From NCBI GenBank assembly GCA_023213315.1, contig JAKCPI010000991.1, forward strand, positions 62,001 through 126,000: DNA of 64,000 bases, read 5' to 3'. Of the stretch, positions 10,979-23,149 are shown one piece after another. Each line of letters starts with the position of its first letter. Position 1 is the first letter of the stretch. The position numbers and the translations under genes are program-made. The stretch is from Euborellia annulipes. Lineage: Eukaryota > Arthropoda > Insecta > Dermaptera > Anisolabididae. The notes under the pieces are model-generated. The model was not told the origin of the DNA and did not search any database. It saw nothing but the letters and a program-made list of their open reading frames with translations.

Positions 10979-13900
10979 ATGGGTCCGGCACTTGCAATAA
11001 TATTAGTCTTTTTTGGATGTGGCTCTAATGTCATTTTTCTTGAATTACAAGTCAAGTAAGCATTTATTTAAATGAAATTTATTAAAATAGATTTAAATTA
11101 AAAACATTGTTCTAACAGGGAAGATCCTGGAGTTGGCAATTTAATTACTTTTTCACAATTTCTTTTTATTGCAATTCATGGCCTCATTTTTACTTCAAAA
11201 TTTGGTCAAAATCGATTGCATATTGGAATTCGGTAACAATTTGCAATTATTATTTAACATGTTTATCATTTTAATTAATAAATTAATTTTCAGAGCCTAT
11301 TTAATATTGGTTATTATGTTCTTTCTAACAAATTTATGCAATAACTGGGCTTTTGATTTTAATATACCAATGCCTCTTCACATTATATTTCGTGCAGTAA
11401 GTATTTCAACATTTTCTTTTATTATATATATTAGGGTGGCATTTATTTACCAAACTTAAAATTGTGAACGGTTCGCCCCCTATATCATTCAATTATCACA
11501 AAAAAATAAGATTGCAATGATAAAAGCCCTCGTTTAAACCATGCCGAAATGCTAATGAAGATTAGCATAAAGTGTACTTCAAACGATTTCCACGAAAAAT
11601 TTCACTGATGTACTTTTTAAAGAGCATCTAAAAAAATAGTTGATTTATGAATTTTAATCAAAATCGTTGATTTTGAAAAAATCTATAAAAACTGAAAAAG
11701 TACATCAGTAAAGTACTAGTACTTTTTGGCTGAGGTTGAAATTTTATATTTAAGTTAGCCACCCTCCTGGGACCAGACACGAAGCTTTTAAACAAAATCA
11801 GCCAAAAAGTACTAGTACTTTATTGATGTACTTTTTCAGTTTTTTTCGAATTTCTCAAAATTCTCTCTAGCGATTTTGATTAAAATACATAAATCAACTA
11901 TTTTTTAGATGCTCTTTAAAAAGTATATCAGTGAAATTTTTCTTGGAAATCGTTTGAAGGACACTTTATGCTAATAATCTTCATTAGTATTTTGGCACGG
12001 CTTAAATGCTTAATTTGAGAGCAATTTGAATTTCAATCTTATTTTTTTGCGATAATTGAATTATCTGGAGGGCGAACCGATCAGAAATTTAAGTTTGGTA
12101 AATAAGTGCCACTCTAATATATATATAAAATATATATTATCTTTTGTTAATAAAATTTAATTTTTAGGGATCTTTAATTGCTAATATGATCATGGGAATC
12201 ATAATATTAAAAAAACAATATTCTTTTTCAAAATATCTTTCAGTTATCATGATCACATCAGGAATTATTTTATGTACTATTGAATCATCCAAAGATCTTG
12301 TAAGTTAAAACACTTATTAAATATTTAATGCACGCTTATATATATATGAGTGGTACCGAGAATATTGCACTTAATTAAAGTCATTTAGGAAGGAGGGAAA
12401 TAAGATAATTTTTTTCAAATGAGTTAATTAATAATTAATTGAAAACTCACCAATACTATGGTAAATGATGGTTTAAGAATAGGTCAAAGCAGCCTAATGT
12501 ATTAATATTTGAGAATAAAAAGACAAAAAATATATTTATATGTATATATTCTTCATAATCTTTTGTATTATTAACAAAATCTCAGAGCTCTAAAGTTTCG
12601 GCTAATTAACAGCATGCCTTCTTCAGAAAGAACTGGATCTATGCAAGACAAAAGTCAAAATGGTGTGATTAATTTATATGATGTCAAAAAATTATATTCT
12701 ACCTTAAGCTTGAGACAATCATGTTGCATAGAACCATTAACAATAACCAGAAATCGTCAAACAAAACAATGTAAATGTGGCACAGAGCAACAACTTCCGC
12801 AAAAGGTCAACCAAATCTACAAAAATCGCTTCTCTGACTCTGTCTAGAGAGTTGTGATGAAAAATGAAAATTCAAGGAAGCTGCTCACATTCTCATTAAT
12901 TGTCTTTTTATTCTCAAATACATTGGGCTGCTTTACCTATTCTTACACCATTAATTAATAATATTTCAAAAGCAAAATAGACTTTTTTATTAGATATATG
13001 CACTAAAAAAATTATATAACAATCTAGAATTTTAATTATCAAAAAATGAAAATGCCTTGAAAAATAGGATTTGAATTTTGTATTGTTTTTACAAAAATCC
13101 TTGATTATCATATATACTAAGTGGTTCTATCTTTAATAAAAAAGAATAGATGTGTCTTTGAAATATTAGAATTTGAAAAAAAATTATTTTAATCCCAGCT
13201 TACTACACCAAAATGTGATATTTATCAAGTACGAAATGATAAATTAATTTTATCCATAAAACATAAGCAAATTGACTTGTGCAGCTGTGCTTTTATAATA
13301 TATTTTATATTAAAAATTATAAAAATAAGGCAAATAACTTAAGGAGGTCACATTGGAGGAGTAAGCAGCGAAGATTAGAGTCAAGAATTTTTTTGTGCGA
13401 CTCCGAAAAAAAAGAATGATAATTTGGTCTATGAGAAATTGTTTTGAAAACAAATATTAACTGACATATTGATCTTAAAACTATTATTTGTTTTTGTTGA
13501 ACATCTCAAAAAAAAAGATCAATCTTTTTTTCATATTTATTTGTTCTACTTAAAAAAAAAAAAAAAAAAAAACTTGTAAATATTTTATCTCAAAAAATCT
13601 TTAAAAATAATTATTTCTAGCCTGAGAGAAATTTGAAGTCGAATATTTTGCCCAACTTGGAAGTTATTTGCTTTCAATAATTAATAATTTTTAAATAAGA
13701 AATTATATATATCACGTTTGGGTCGGTGAAGAAAATTTATATAATGAATATTTACTAAATCAAACAGGCGACATATTGACTTGAGTCGGAGCAAGTGCAC
13801 AGTACTTGAAAACGACTGCAGAATAAGCACTCGAAACGTTGTACAGTATTTATATTTTTAAAATAATTAATAACAAAATATGGTCTATGATTAAAAACTC

Positions 13901-16900
13901 ACATAATAATAATAATACAAACCAGAAAAGCTTTAATAAACACATTCGTGATAAATATAATTTAAAATTAACATGGGGTGGGGTTCTGGGATACAAATCT
14001 TAACATTTTTTACAAGACTAATTTCATAACTCAAAATATTAATTTGAGTAAATTAAATTCCTTTTACAAACAATTCATTCTACCCACTAGGGGATTCACA
14101 TCTGGTGAGTGAATGGCGGCCACGAGTTACCTGAGCTAAGGCTGACTATTGCTTGCTTTATGGCAATATTTCCCCCACTATCACAAACTGCTACGCGAAC
14201 GGTCGGCATGATTTACTTCACTGCCGAACCCAATAAGGGAAAAAGGCAAAGAAAGAAAAATAAGATACATTGATTGTACAAAACTTTTTTATTTTAGAAA
14301 TCACCCGTCCGTTCTGGATATGAAGCTCAGACAGATATGGAAGTTTATTTTTGGTGGACACTTGGTATATTTTTTTTTATAAATATATTTGAATAAAATT
14401 ATATATAAATACTTATTTTATTTAACTTGTTTCAGGTATAACTTTATTAACTATAGCGCTTTTTATTTCTGCTCGGATGGGAATCTATCAAGAGGAACTT
14501 TTTGCTAGATTTGGAAAACATCCTAAAGAAGCTCTATTTTTAACAGTAATTTTTTTTTTCATATTATATTAAATTAACTCAGAATTTTTAAATTAAAGTA
14601 GAGTCTTGCTAATACGGACTTCGATACTCTGGCATACCGGCTAATCCAGCGTGTTGAAAAGTCTGGATATTGCAGTAAAAAAATGGATAATTTAAGAAAA
14701 CAAAGTGTCATTACAGATTTTTTCAAGAAATAAATATTAAATTTTGCATTATATTAAATGTTTAGGCTAATCCGACATTTTCAGAATCCGGCATAGGGCC
14801 GGTCTCTTTTAGGCTGGATTAGCAAGACTCTACTTTATTTTCAAAATGATATTTTTTTGGCACATCGAGATTTCGATTAAAAAAAAAAACTTTCTCATAA
14901 AAGAAAAAGTTGTTAAAATATTTCTTAACTAGGAAAGTTGAAAAATTGTGACGTTGCATAGATACGAATGAGATATCGGAATGATATAAAAGTGGCCTAC
15001 AATCCTTTAGTAACAAATTACAATTTATATTTTTTAATAAGAAAATAAATATATAATATTTAAGATATTATATATAATCACGTTCAGTAAAATCATATAA
15101 TTTAATATTTATTAATTTATTTTTCTGTATAGGCTGTGTTTATATCGATAAATTTCTCCCAATGTGTGACAAGATTTTTCCATTTTAGTTCATGTAAAAT
15201 TCTAGTGGATTTTTATGTATTTTTTGTCTCATTCAGTTATCTCTTCATTTCCCTACTACTCACTAGTCTGCAAAACTTTGCAGCTAGATCTCGTAAAATC
15301 TCGATAACTTTTATTTCTATTGCTTGTTGATTCGTTAGAATGTTAATTTAAAAAAATATTCCCCAAAATATCAAGTAGGTGATTGCATATTAACTTAACA
15401 GATGTCCCAGATCGATCATCTCCAATATTTTTACTCTCTCTTACTTATATACAAAATGTATATATATAGAGAAAAAGTATTGCGATCATGTTAAAAATTC
15501 TATGTCGAAATTTTGATGGATATACATGTTTTGAGGTCCCTGAATCTAAAAAAGTGGATCTGTGTGTCTGTTTGTCTGTGTGTAAGCATGAAGGAAATTA
15601 GTTACGAGGTTGAAATTTTATATTTAAGTTCTAACTTAAATGCACCCTCCTAAGTCGTGAAAATAAGCTTTTGAACATAATCGGCGAAAAAGTACTAGTA
15701 CTTTACTGATATACTTTTTCAGCTTTTTTCTATTTTTTTTTTTTTAAGTTAAATTAACAAATAAATTTTAATACAGTCTATTATTTTTTTGTTTCAGCAT
15801 CTTCTATCTCTACCATTCTTCTCGATATTTTTTAATAACATATATGAACATTTAATTTTCACATTGGATAGTCCTCCTTTAACATTAGGAATACCAAAAT
15901 TACTTTTATATTTATTTGGCAATGTTTTAACTCAGTAAGTATAATCATACAGTATATATATATATATATATAAATAGATAATAGTGGGTGGCCATCACAT
16001 TACGATCACGGATATGTTTTATTATTTATTATTTATTTTGTTTTAAGTCTTCAAATATATTCTTACAATATACAGTACATAATTCTTTAATCCCTTCTTG
16101 AAAATTTTTGCGGTCCGCGAGATTCATCACACTTTTACAAATTATATTTATTTTTTTAATGCGGGGTATTAATAAAAATAGAAAGTAGTTACTGTAAATG
16201 ATTTTGGGTCAGGCAGGTGCTGCATCTGCCTGTGCTGAAATCATCAAATAGCAACGATTTTCTCCTATGGATTTTGATATAAATCCCTATCCCTAAATAG
16301 GAAATATAAGTTTATTTTTCCGTTACAGGCACTTACTAGCTTGATGGTGATTTTCTCTAATTTAAACAACATTTCACAAAAAAAAAAGTATTTCGAGTTC
16401 GTGTATTTTATTATTTAATTAGTAAAAGTATTTCAAATAAAAATAATTTAACTTGATAATTATTTTGTATTGAAATACTTAGGGCTCAGGTTATTGAAAT
16501 ACTGAATTTGAAATGCACATATTTTTTTCAACTACATGAATTTGGAAAGCACCAATCTCTCCCCTCTAAAAAAAAAATTAAATAATTTAAAAATTTTCAC
16601 AATATGCCTAAAGCATGCTTGCAATAAATAGTGTAAATATAAATTAATAATTTATGCCTGATCCTGGTTTAATGGCCACCCAGATCCAATTATTGATACT
16701 TTTGGGATCATTCAAGTATTACGTAAGCAAATTTTTGAATGTATTTGCTTTTTGTAAAATGGCCGTGGCATTGTTAGAATGCCCAATTTTTTGAGCAGTA
16801 TAATAACGGACAGGGTAGGGAGTTACTAAATATTGCAATACTTTTTTTCAAATATTATCATCGTCAGGGCCATTCAATATATTGAACACTCTCTCTAGGC

Positions 16901-19900
16901 ATTCTGTATAATGACAGGACATTTTATAGTTTGGCCGATTTTTGTATATCTTTTTAAACGACTATTCTTTACAATGTCCTTTCATTTTACAAAACACATC
17001 CCAGATAGCACTGGGACGACATGGGGACGTTTCGGGACTTTCTTAATTGACAATGGACTTTGCTAGGGACGTTCCTGCTTCGATCCAGGGACGTCGAAAT
17101 GTCCGCTGAAACGTCCCTTTTACTAAGTCCCGCCTAAAATTGTGTTGCGACCTCCTGACTTAGCGGTAGATAATACAAGATCTTCCGCGAGAAATCTCGA
17201 AAAAATATCGCATGAAATTACGACCTGGGGAAAAATCCACATTCTGGACAGAGCTGGACCGTCAATATTGATGCACCCAATGATAGGATTAGGGAATCAG
17301 AAAAAAAACTTGGCCATTATAGACTTTCTTTTTATTTTTTAGATTTAGGATATTGTGTTTAACGAAAATAGCGTTTTTATTCATTTTTTTATATACAGTA
17401 TATTTTTAATACTTTGAAAATAATAATTTTCAATGTTTATATATATAAAGCCTATATATATATATGGTTCAAAATTTATCATAAATATTCTTTGGGGGAA
17501 ATATGTAGCTTTCAGAAATCTATTGGATAGGTGGAATAAAAAAAAAAAAACTATTGTGTGGTCTTTTCAAAAATATTTTTTTAGTTTTTTTTATGGAAGT
17601 AAAATAAATATATAAAATTACTTAACAAAAAGTACATGAATTAGAATACTTGAATAAGATGGTTTCATACATGAATAATAACAGAATTTTTTTTAAATTT
17701 ATTTTTGGCTGTTGGCTGCCACCTTTTAGTCCCACACATTTTTTCACTTTTACATAGTATTTTTTATTTTAAGCAATAATATTTAAATACGATTTTCTAA
17801 AGATACATATTTACAAAAAATAAATAGGCTATAAAAATACAATATTTAGAAAATGTGTGTATTGAGAGTTTTATATGAATGAAAGAAAGTCCTTCATATA
17901 AATATAGGTAACTTGTATAAATTTTTATCAAGAACGAAACGTCTCATTAAATTATATTAAATAGGAGGCTTTTGTTTTTTGGCTCCACCTGTTCCTTCTC
18001 CTGTCTATAGAAAAACATTCACTGACTTCATTGATTTAAATTTTAATCAAATTATTGTATTAAGAAATTCCAAAATAATTATCTTAGATCAATTAAGAAA
18101 AGAGTAAAATATAGGTAATTTTCAAATAGAATTAAAATTTGTTGAATTTTCTTAAATATTAAGAAAATTAGACAAAAACAAAAAAAAAAAAAATAATAAT
18201 TTAAAAACATGTATGTATATCCATTAAAATCTCCACATCGAATTTTTGACATGATCGCAATACTTTCTCTCTCTATATATATTTCATATATAGGCATAGA
18301 GAAAGTAAAAAATAAATGTTCAATACAAATTTTAATTCTATTTGAAAATTAAGAATAAATATTTTATTCGTTTCCTAATTGATCTTTGATAATTATTTTG
18401 GAAGTTTGATTAAAATTTATACAAGTTACCTATATTTATATTAATGGCTTTCATTCATATAAAACTCTCGATACATACCGGTAGAAACACACACACCCAA
18501 AGCGATTCTGTGGGCGGACGCCTATTTTTTTCCCTCTGGTGGGCTTTTTTTGGCCTTTCAGCGATGATCTGTCTCGAGCTCTTGATGAACACACGCACTC
18601 AAAGAAATATATTTTCACCATTTTCACAAAAATAAATAAAATTACTTTTATATCGTTATATCGGACAAGCTTCTCGATTCAACTAAAAATGTTTTTGAGC
18701 CATTGGCTGGCATGTTGTTTTACCATTTGACCATAGATAAAGACTGCCTGCTTTTACAAAAACTCCCTTCTTACAAGGGAAGAGTTAAGGTTGATGACCT
18801 CTTCCCACAATAGCTTCGGGAAAATACCGTTACCTTTCCTTTTTATCTGTTTAAATTTTAAATTTAAATTTGACAAAATTTCTACCCTCTACTTAATTTT
18901 TATAACATTATATTATTCATTTAAACAAAATTATCTGGATATTCTATTTGATCCTAGTAAAAAGAAAAATCAGATAAAAAAAAAGATAGGGGCAGAAGCG
19001 TCATTTCAATTTTTTATTGATAAATCTATTTTAATAAATATGTTCAGCTATTCAAAAGTTCTCATCCTTAAAAATATTTAATTCGATTTTATTAAAAGCA
19101 GGTTCAGGCAAATAAAAGGCCTCTCAACTCCGGAGACGATTCGAGATATATTTAATAACTGATGATGAGACATTAAATAAATCTCAAAACGTCTCCGAAT
19201 TCGAGAAACTCATAAAGGCTTTTTATTTGGATTAAGCTGCCCTTATTAATATCAAATATATTCACAATCACCAAATCCTATTTAAAAAATTTTTAGATAA
19301 ACTCTAACCATATCATAATATGATAATAATGATTAAAATATATATTTCATAGATAAGGTAGGAAAAAGTAAACAAATTTACATTTATATATTGAAGAAAA
19401 GCGGGTTATTCCTCCCCCCCCCCCCCCACCCAAATGCAGCCTCTGTGTATGAGAAGACAAAATAATTCTAAGTTCCATTTGTGAAAAAAAAATCTATAAA
19501 AAAAAATTCAAGTCCAGCTATGTTTAAGACAAAAAAAAAAATACAAGTTCAAAAATAATTCTAAGTTGCATTTATGAGAAAAAATTATAGGTCCACGTCC
19601 CAAGAGGGACGTTCCTAAATCGATGCTGGGACATCGAAATGTCCGCTCCCGCTGGGACGTTTCGAGGGACGTTCTTGGGACGCTCCTGGGGGTCCCTCGA
19701 GTTTTTGGCGACGTTCCAGTGCTATCTGGGCAGCGTTTCGTAAATAAAAATAGCATTGTTTTGTATAAAAATGTTACCAATAAAATATAGAGCCACTAAA
19801 TTCTTCACTATATCCTTAAATTTAAGAATAAAAATAAAATTGCATTGCAAAAGTAAGAGTATCAATAATTGGCAAGGGGTTAATAATTACTCTAGATAAT

Positions 19901-20183
19901 TTTTTTGTAAAAGCACATAAATATATACATTTTTTTTTTTTTCAGGTTTATATGTATAAGTTCTGTTTATACTTTATCAAGCGAATGTTCCTCATTAACT
20001 GTAACTCTTGTGATAACTTTAAGAAAATTTTTCAGTTTGATCGTCTCTATAATTTATTTTAAAAATAATTTTACTATCTCACATTGGATTGGAACATTAC
20101 TAGTTTTTGCAGGTACAATAATATTTACAGAAATAGTTCCGACAATTAGACAAAAATTAGAATCAAAAAAGAAATCCGATTAA
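10979..20183 (+). CDS. SLC35B4: SLC35B4-type nucleotide-sugar transporter, 8 exons, complete
   Basis: The family is a multi-spanning Golgi/ER antiporter carrying UDP-xylose and UDP-N-acetylglucosamine into the lumen for glycosylation. Exons are 10979-11055, 11119-11232, 11294-11396, 12168-12299, 14298-14364, 14436-14545, 15798-15934 and 19946-20183. All junctions are GT..AG and in phase, giving 978 nt and 325 residues against about 331 in the human protein. The start MGPALAIILVFFGCGSNVIF matches the family N-terminus. NLITFSQFLFIAIHG, IPMPLHIIFR, SARMGIYQEELFARFGKHPK and the final TLRKFFSLI...HWIGTLLVFAGT region follow in family order. About ten hydrophobic spans are visible. The protein ends K-K-S-D, a KKXX-type ER/early-Golgi retrieval signal. 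Intron 7 (about 4 kb) and introns 3-6 hold transposons. An AATAAA run near 20,239 could serve polyadenylation. Confidence 0.95.
11431..12116. mobile_element. Foldback MITE in SLC35B4 intron 3, 686 bp
   Basis: Left end TTAGGGTGGCATTTATTTAC and right end GTAAATAAGTGCCACTCTAA are inverted. The arms are inverted copies almost to the centre, with AAAAAGTACTAGTACTTT on both sides. It is flanked by TA on each side. Its internal motif TTAAAGAGCATCTAAAAA links it to the repeats at 7.25-8.24, 28.5, 50.5 and 58.9 kb. Confidence 0.85.
12360..13130. repeat. Degenerate inverted repeat in SLC35B4 intron 4
   Basis: The left flank (GGTCAAAGCAGCCTAATGTA near 12,482 and TTTGAGAATAAAAAGACAA near 12,509) is matched in reverse by TTGTCTTTTTATTCTCAAA and GGGCTGCTTTACCTATTCTT at about 12,900-12,945. 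The loop holds the open frame 12,614-12,847 and, on the minus strand, the motif CTGAAGA-A-GGC...GCC-GAAA discussed under findings. The frame is not a recognised protein. Confidence 0.6.
13780..14280. repeat. Retroelement-like debris in SLC35B4 intron 4
   Basis: CGAAACGTTGTACAGTATTT at about 13,834 is repeated at about 33,017 with similar sequence on both sides, so this is a dispersed repeat. Next to it, about 14,095-14,260 ends in AAGGCAAAGAAAGAAAAA like the 3' piece at 9.8-10.0 kb. No frame is open. Confidence 0.45.
14596..14835. mobile_element. Pogo/Tigger-like MITE in SLC35B4 intron 6, 240 bp
   Basis: Left AAGTAGAGTCTTGCTAAT, right ATTAGCAAGACTCTACTT, with TA on both sides (14594-14595 and 14836-14837). 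GCTAATCCGG-like subterminal sequence resembles the CAGT-GAnnCTnGnTAAnCCGG style of pogo/Tigger ends. It sits inside the gene, does not interrupt an exon, and has no coding content. Confidence 0.8.
16181..16265 (+). other. Unexplained GC-richer hairpin in SLC35B4 intron 7
   Basis: ATGATTT pairs with AAATCAT and, further in, CAGGCAG pairs with CTGCCTG around the loop GTGCTGCAT. Weaker pairing extends outward on both arms. The total is about 85 nt in AT-rich intron sequence. It could be a microRNA-like precursor or a tiny old MITE; the sequence alone does not decide. Confidence 0.35.
17000..19730. mobile_element. 2.7-kb inverted-repeat element in SLC35B4 intron 7
   Basis: Ends CCCAGATAGCACTGGGACG and CGTTCCAGTGCTATCTGGG are inverted repeats. 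The subterminal parts are rich in GGGACGTTC and GTCGAAATGTCCGCT on both sides. The middle carries other repeats: an inverted arm pair at about 17,855-17,925 and 18,410-18,472, a reverse copy of the GCGATCATGTCAAAAATTC family (about 18,230-18,260), and the hammerhead-like segment at 19,131-19,197. No target duplication or transposase was found, so the class is open. Confidence 0.65.
19414..19427. repeat. 14-base C run
   Basis: Uninterrupted cytosines in AT-rich sequence, one of more than ten G or C runs of 9-14 bases in the window. Confidence 0.9.
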
Positions 20184-20246
20184 ATTATAGTAATTTGCAA
20201 GATGTAATATTTTATTTAATTGTCCTTTTTTTATTATAATAAATAA

Positions 20247-20282
<36 letters not shown>

Positions 20283-21660
20283 GAATTGAATTTTGAAATT
20301 TATTTTAATTTTAGTAAATAATGTTTTATAAAAGAAAAGAAAATTACCCTAACAATTTCCCTAAACACGATTTCTCGTCTGTTTTAAAAAAGAATCTAAC
20401 GAAAGACAAGACAACTTTTTTTCTACGATAATCCGATCACTTGCGCTCATGTATAGGCCTACTATAAAAGGACATTCAATCATGACCGGGACTGATATTT
20501 TTTGCCAAATACCTCTTTGTACGTCACCGTTCTGAGTCTTTACACCGTTTTCAACATTCTGGAAGCAGCCTAGTCTTTTCAAAAAAGAGTTTTGCTTGAC
20601 GACCATACAAGAGGTCATTTTCCATGCTTAAATGCAACATATACTCCAATAATAGTATGAGGAAGAATGTCTCAGGTTTTTGAGAGGAGGTTGGAGTTTG
20701 TTTGGAGGATATAAAAACCCTTTTGAAAAGGGGATGTTAAAAAAAATCATATGAACCCTAGTATTTTGGCAGAGAGCATGTGGAAATAACTATTTGTTAA
20801 AAAAATCAGTCCCAGTCATATTTCAATGTCTTTATTATATTTAAAGGTATCTCATTTTGGAATGAATTTCAATCGAAGCCATCCATCGAGAAATGGTTAG
20901 AATTTTTCAGTGGTGAATAAATGACACGCAATTAAAATGAGCAAATATTTAAAAAAAAAAAGTTATTTATATATTTATACAAATATTTCATATCTTTGAA
21001 GATATTAGTATTAAAATTATCTGTTAAGTTAAAAAACAATTTGATTTAATGATAAATAGTATCTTTCAAGTTGGTGATGATAAAATAAATTATAAACAAT
21101 TCATGGCATGTTTAAATATATATAAATAAACAATTTTTCGTTCGCTCTAAAACTGATATTGGATCCGGTGACCTGGTGCAAAGGGTAGCCTCGGTGAGGC
21201 TGGAGGTCCCGGGTGCCATGGGGCGTTTGGCACACTCAAATTTATTAAATATCCTGTATCTATGACTTGTCAAGTCCGAATCGAGGAATTCATCTAATTC
21301 AAATATATGTATATAGATCTCGAAAATTATTTAATTATAATTAAACAATGCCGATAAGGCATAAAATAGAAGCATGTCGTCATATAGTCTAGGCGTTACG
21401 GTCATCGATAAAAAACTATTAATAAAAAGATGGGTTCAATAATTAGTAACGTGCTAATATGACCATTTATTTCATGAGTTTATGTACTTTTTTTTTGAAC
21501 ACTTTTAATAGAATTCTTCCGATGGCTACACGAAATCAGACTCCAATAACAATATATAATACATTAATTGAGTGAAAGGATAAATGTATAAAAATTAAAA
21601 TTTCTTGAATAGGAAATTAAATAAACATCTCTATTATGTATTCTTGATGAAGTTCTCCAT
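20184..21660. other. Intergenic sequence 3' of SLC35B4
   Basis: Starts with the 3' UTR, including AATAAATAAATAAATAT and a TA microsatellite to about 20,280. The rest shows no gene. A tRNA-like patch at about 21,165-21,230 (GGTGCAAAGGGTAGCC then GGTCCCGGGTGCC) could be the head of a SINE, but it does not fold as a tRNA. Confidence 0.45.
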
Positions 21661-22190
21661 TTTTTCGTTTTTATGTTTGAATTTATGGGAAGGATTAAAA
21701 TAATAACGAATTTTTTTATTTAATCTCTCGACTATTGATTTCGACACTATGTATAGTGAGGGACAATATTAAGTCCCACCCATGTGTTTTCTACATGTGA
21801 TTATTTCATTTTTTTTATATTTTTTAATAGAAACTTTCATGGTTCAAACTTTCATTTTCTTGTATAAAAACAATGAAATAATCACAATTAGAAAACGCAT
21901 GGGTGGGACTTAATATTGACCCTCACTGTACCATCATCAGGTCGGCGATAGTTTGATGTGTTGAATAAAGTGTGTTGACATTATTTGTTGTGTGTTTACA
22001 TTATTTTGTTAGAACAAAATAACAAACAGACCAAACAAACAACATATAATGTAAACACACTTTATTCAACACATCAAACTAAAGCCGACCTGATGATGAT
22101 GTACATCGTGCCGAAATCGATAGTGGAGAGATTAAATAATTTTCAAAAAATTCGTTATTATATTAAACCTTCCCATATTCTCTATTATGA
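21660..22190. repeat. Foldback element carrying a nested MITE
   Basis: The left arm (TTAATCTCTCGACTATTGAT near 21,719) is the inverse of the right arm (ATCGATAGTGGAGAGATTAA near 22,117). The inner arms GTCGGCGATAGTTTGATGTG and CACATCAAACTAAAGCCGAC-like sequence also pair. The MITE at 21752-21930 is inserted between the outer and inner left arms. The right arm contains CTGATGA...GAAA at 22090-22116. Confidence 0.8.
21752..21930. mobile_element. TA-flanked MITE, family A copy 3, nested
   Basis: Ends TATAGTGAGGGACAATATTA and TAATATTGACCCTCACTGTA. Same family as 6831-7011, 7010-7223 and 28337-28520. It lies within the foldback element 21660-22190. Confidence 0.85.
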
Positions 22191-23140
22191 TCATTTATAG
22201 CTCGGTGCATCTATAGTGAAAAATTGTATTTTGTCAATATAATTTTATCTTCATTGTTTCTAAATTATAAGCTAACATGCAGGTCAGTATAAATATTAAT
22301 ATATGATAAAAATAAATGATAGAAATATTTGTCTTTTTAATTTTCAACAAAAAAAGGGCCATTTCTGTAAGAGTCTACGGCTTGCACACCTATTAGAAAC
22401 GACCCTGGTTTTGTTTTTTTTTTACTTTGCCATAAGTATACTGTATTATGGAATCTCTGGCCCTTTAAGCTCTCAGCTTATGATTATAATGACTGAATGA
22501 GAATTTCCAATTGTTTGTTATCAGTGAAGATTTAAATTATCTTCCTTAAGCATGTTTGAATCGTTGGGAGTAGCTTATCTTAATCTTAATTATGATCAGC
22601 GGCGTAGCGAGCCGTTGAAGGAAGGGGGTTAATTTGCATTCATAATATTCTTATTATTTGCCACATGATTTGGGTTAAATAAATAAATTAAATATAAGAG
22701 GATAATTAATAATTAAAAAAAAAAATGCAATTGTAAAAAAAATATAGGCTTATAGAGTTTGATTGAAAATAGATTGACTTAAGGTAAAATATTAATATAT
22801 TTAGTATACTATTTAATTCAGTTTGAACTAGATGCCCTATAAATTATTTCAAATTTTGCCCTATTTGCTAAATTCTCATTGATTTTAGAATATTAAATAT
22901 TTGAAGTCATAAACAAATTTTAAAAATTTAATTTTTTTATTGTTTAATTTCATAAGCATAAAGAATAAATAACCTTATAGAACACAAAGGAAAAAATTGA
23001 GTCTGAAATGGTTGGTAGGAGATTTAGAATGCATCGATAGGTCATATATCATTAAGGGAATGGAGACGATGGAGGGGAAAGGCTTGAAACGTGCGTCAAA
23101 CGCATTGGGGAAGGTAGAATAGAGGGGAGAAGGAAGGGAG
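22191..23140. other. Intergenic sequence, nothing recognised
   Basis: AT-rich, with a GGCGTAGCGAGCC piece near 22,602 typical of the G-rich transposon ends in this window. No coding region supported. Confidence 0.45.
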
Positions 23141-23149
23141 AGACGTTTT

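Noticed and set aside
12614..12847. Open frame of 77 codons with many Lys, Gln and Ser
   Set aside because: It sits in the loop of an inverted repeat within an intron and overlaps the hammerhead-like motif; no family signature.
15136..15330. Hydrophobic 64-codon frame in SLC35B4 intron 6, considered as an extra membrane exon
   Set aside because: The exons on both sides join in phase and match the family without it, and it shows no similarity to SLC35 spans.
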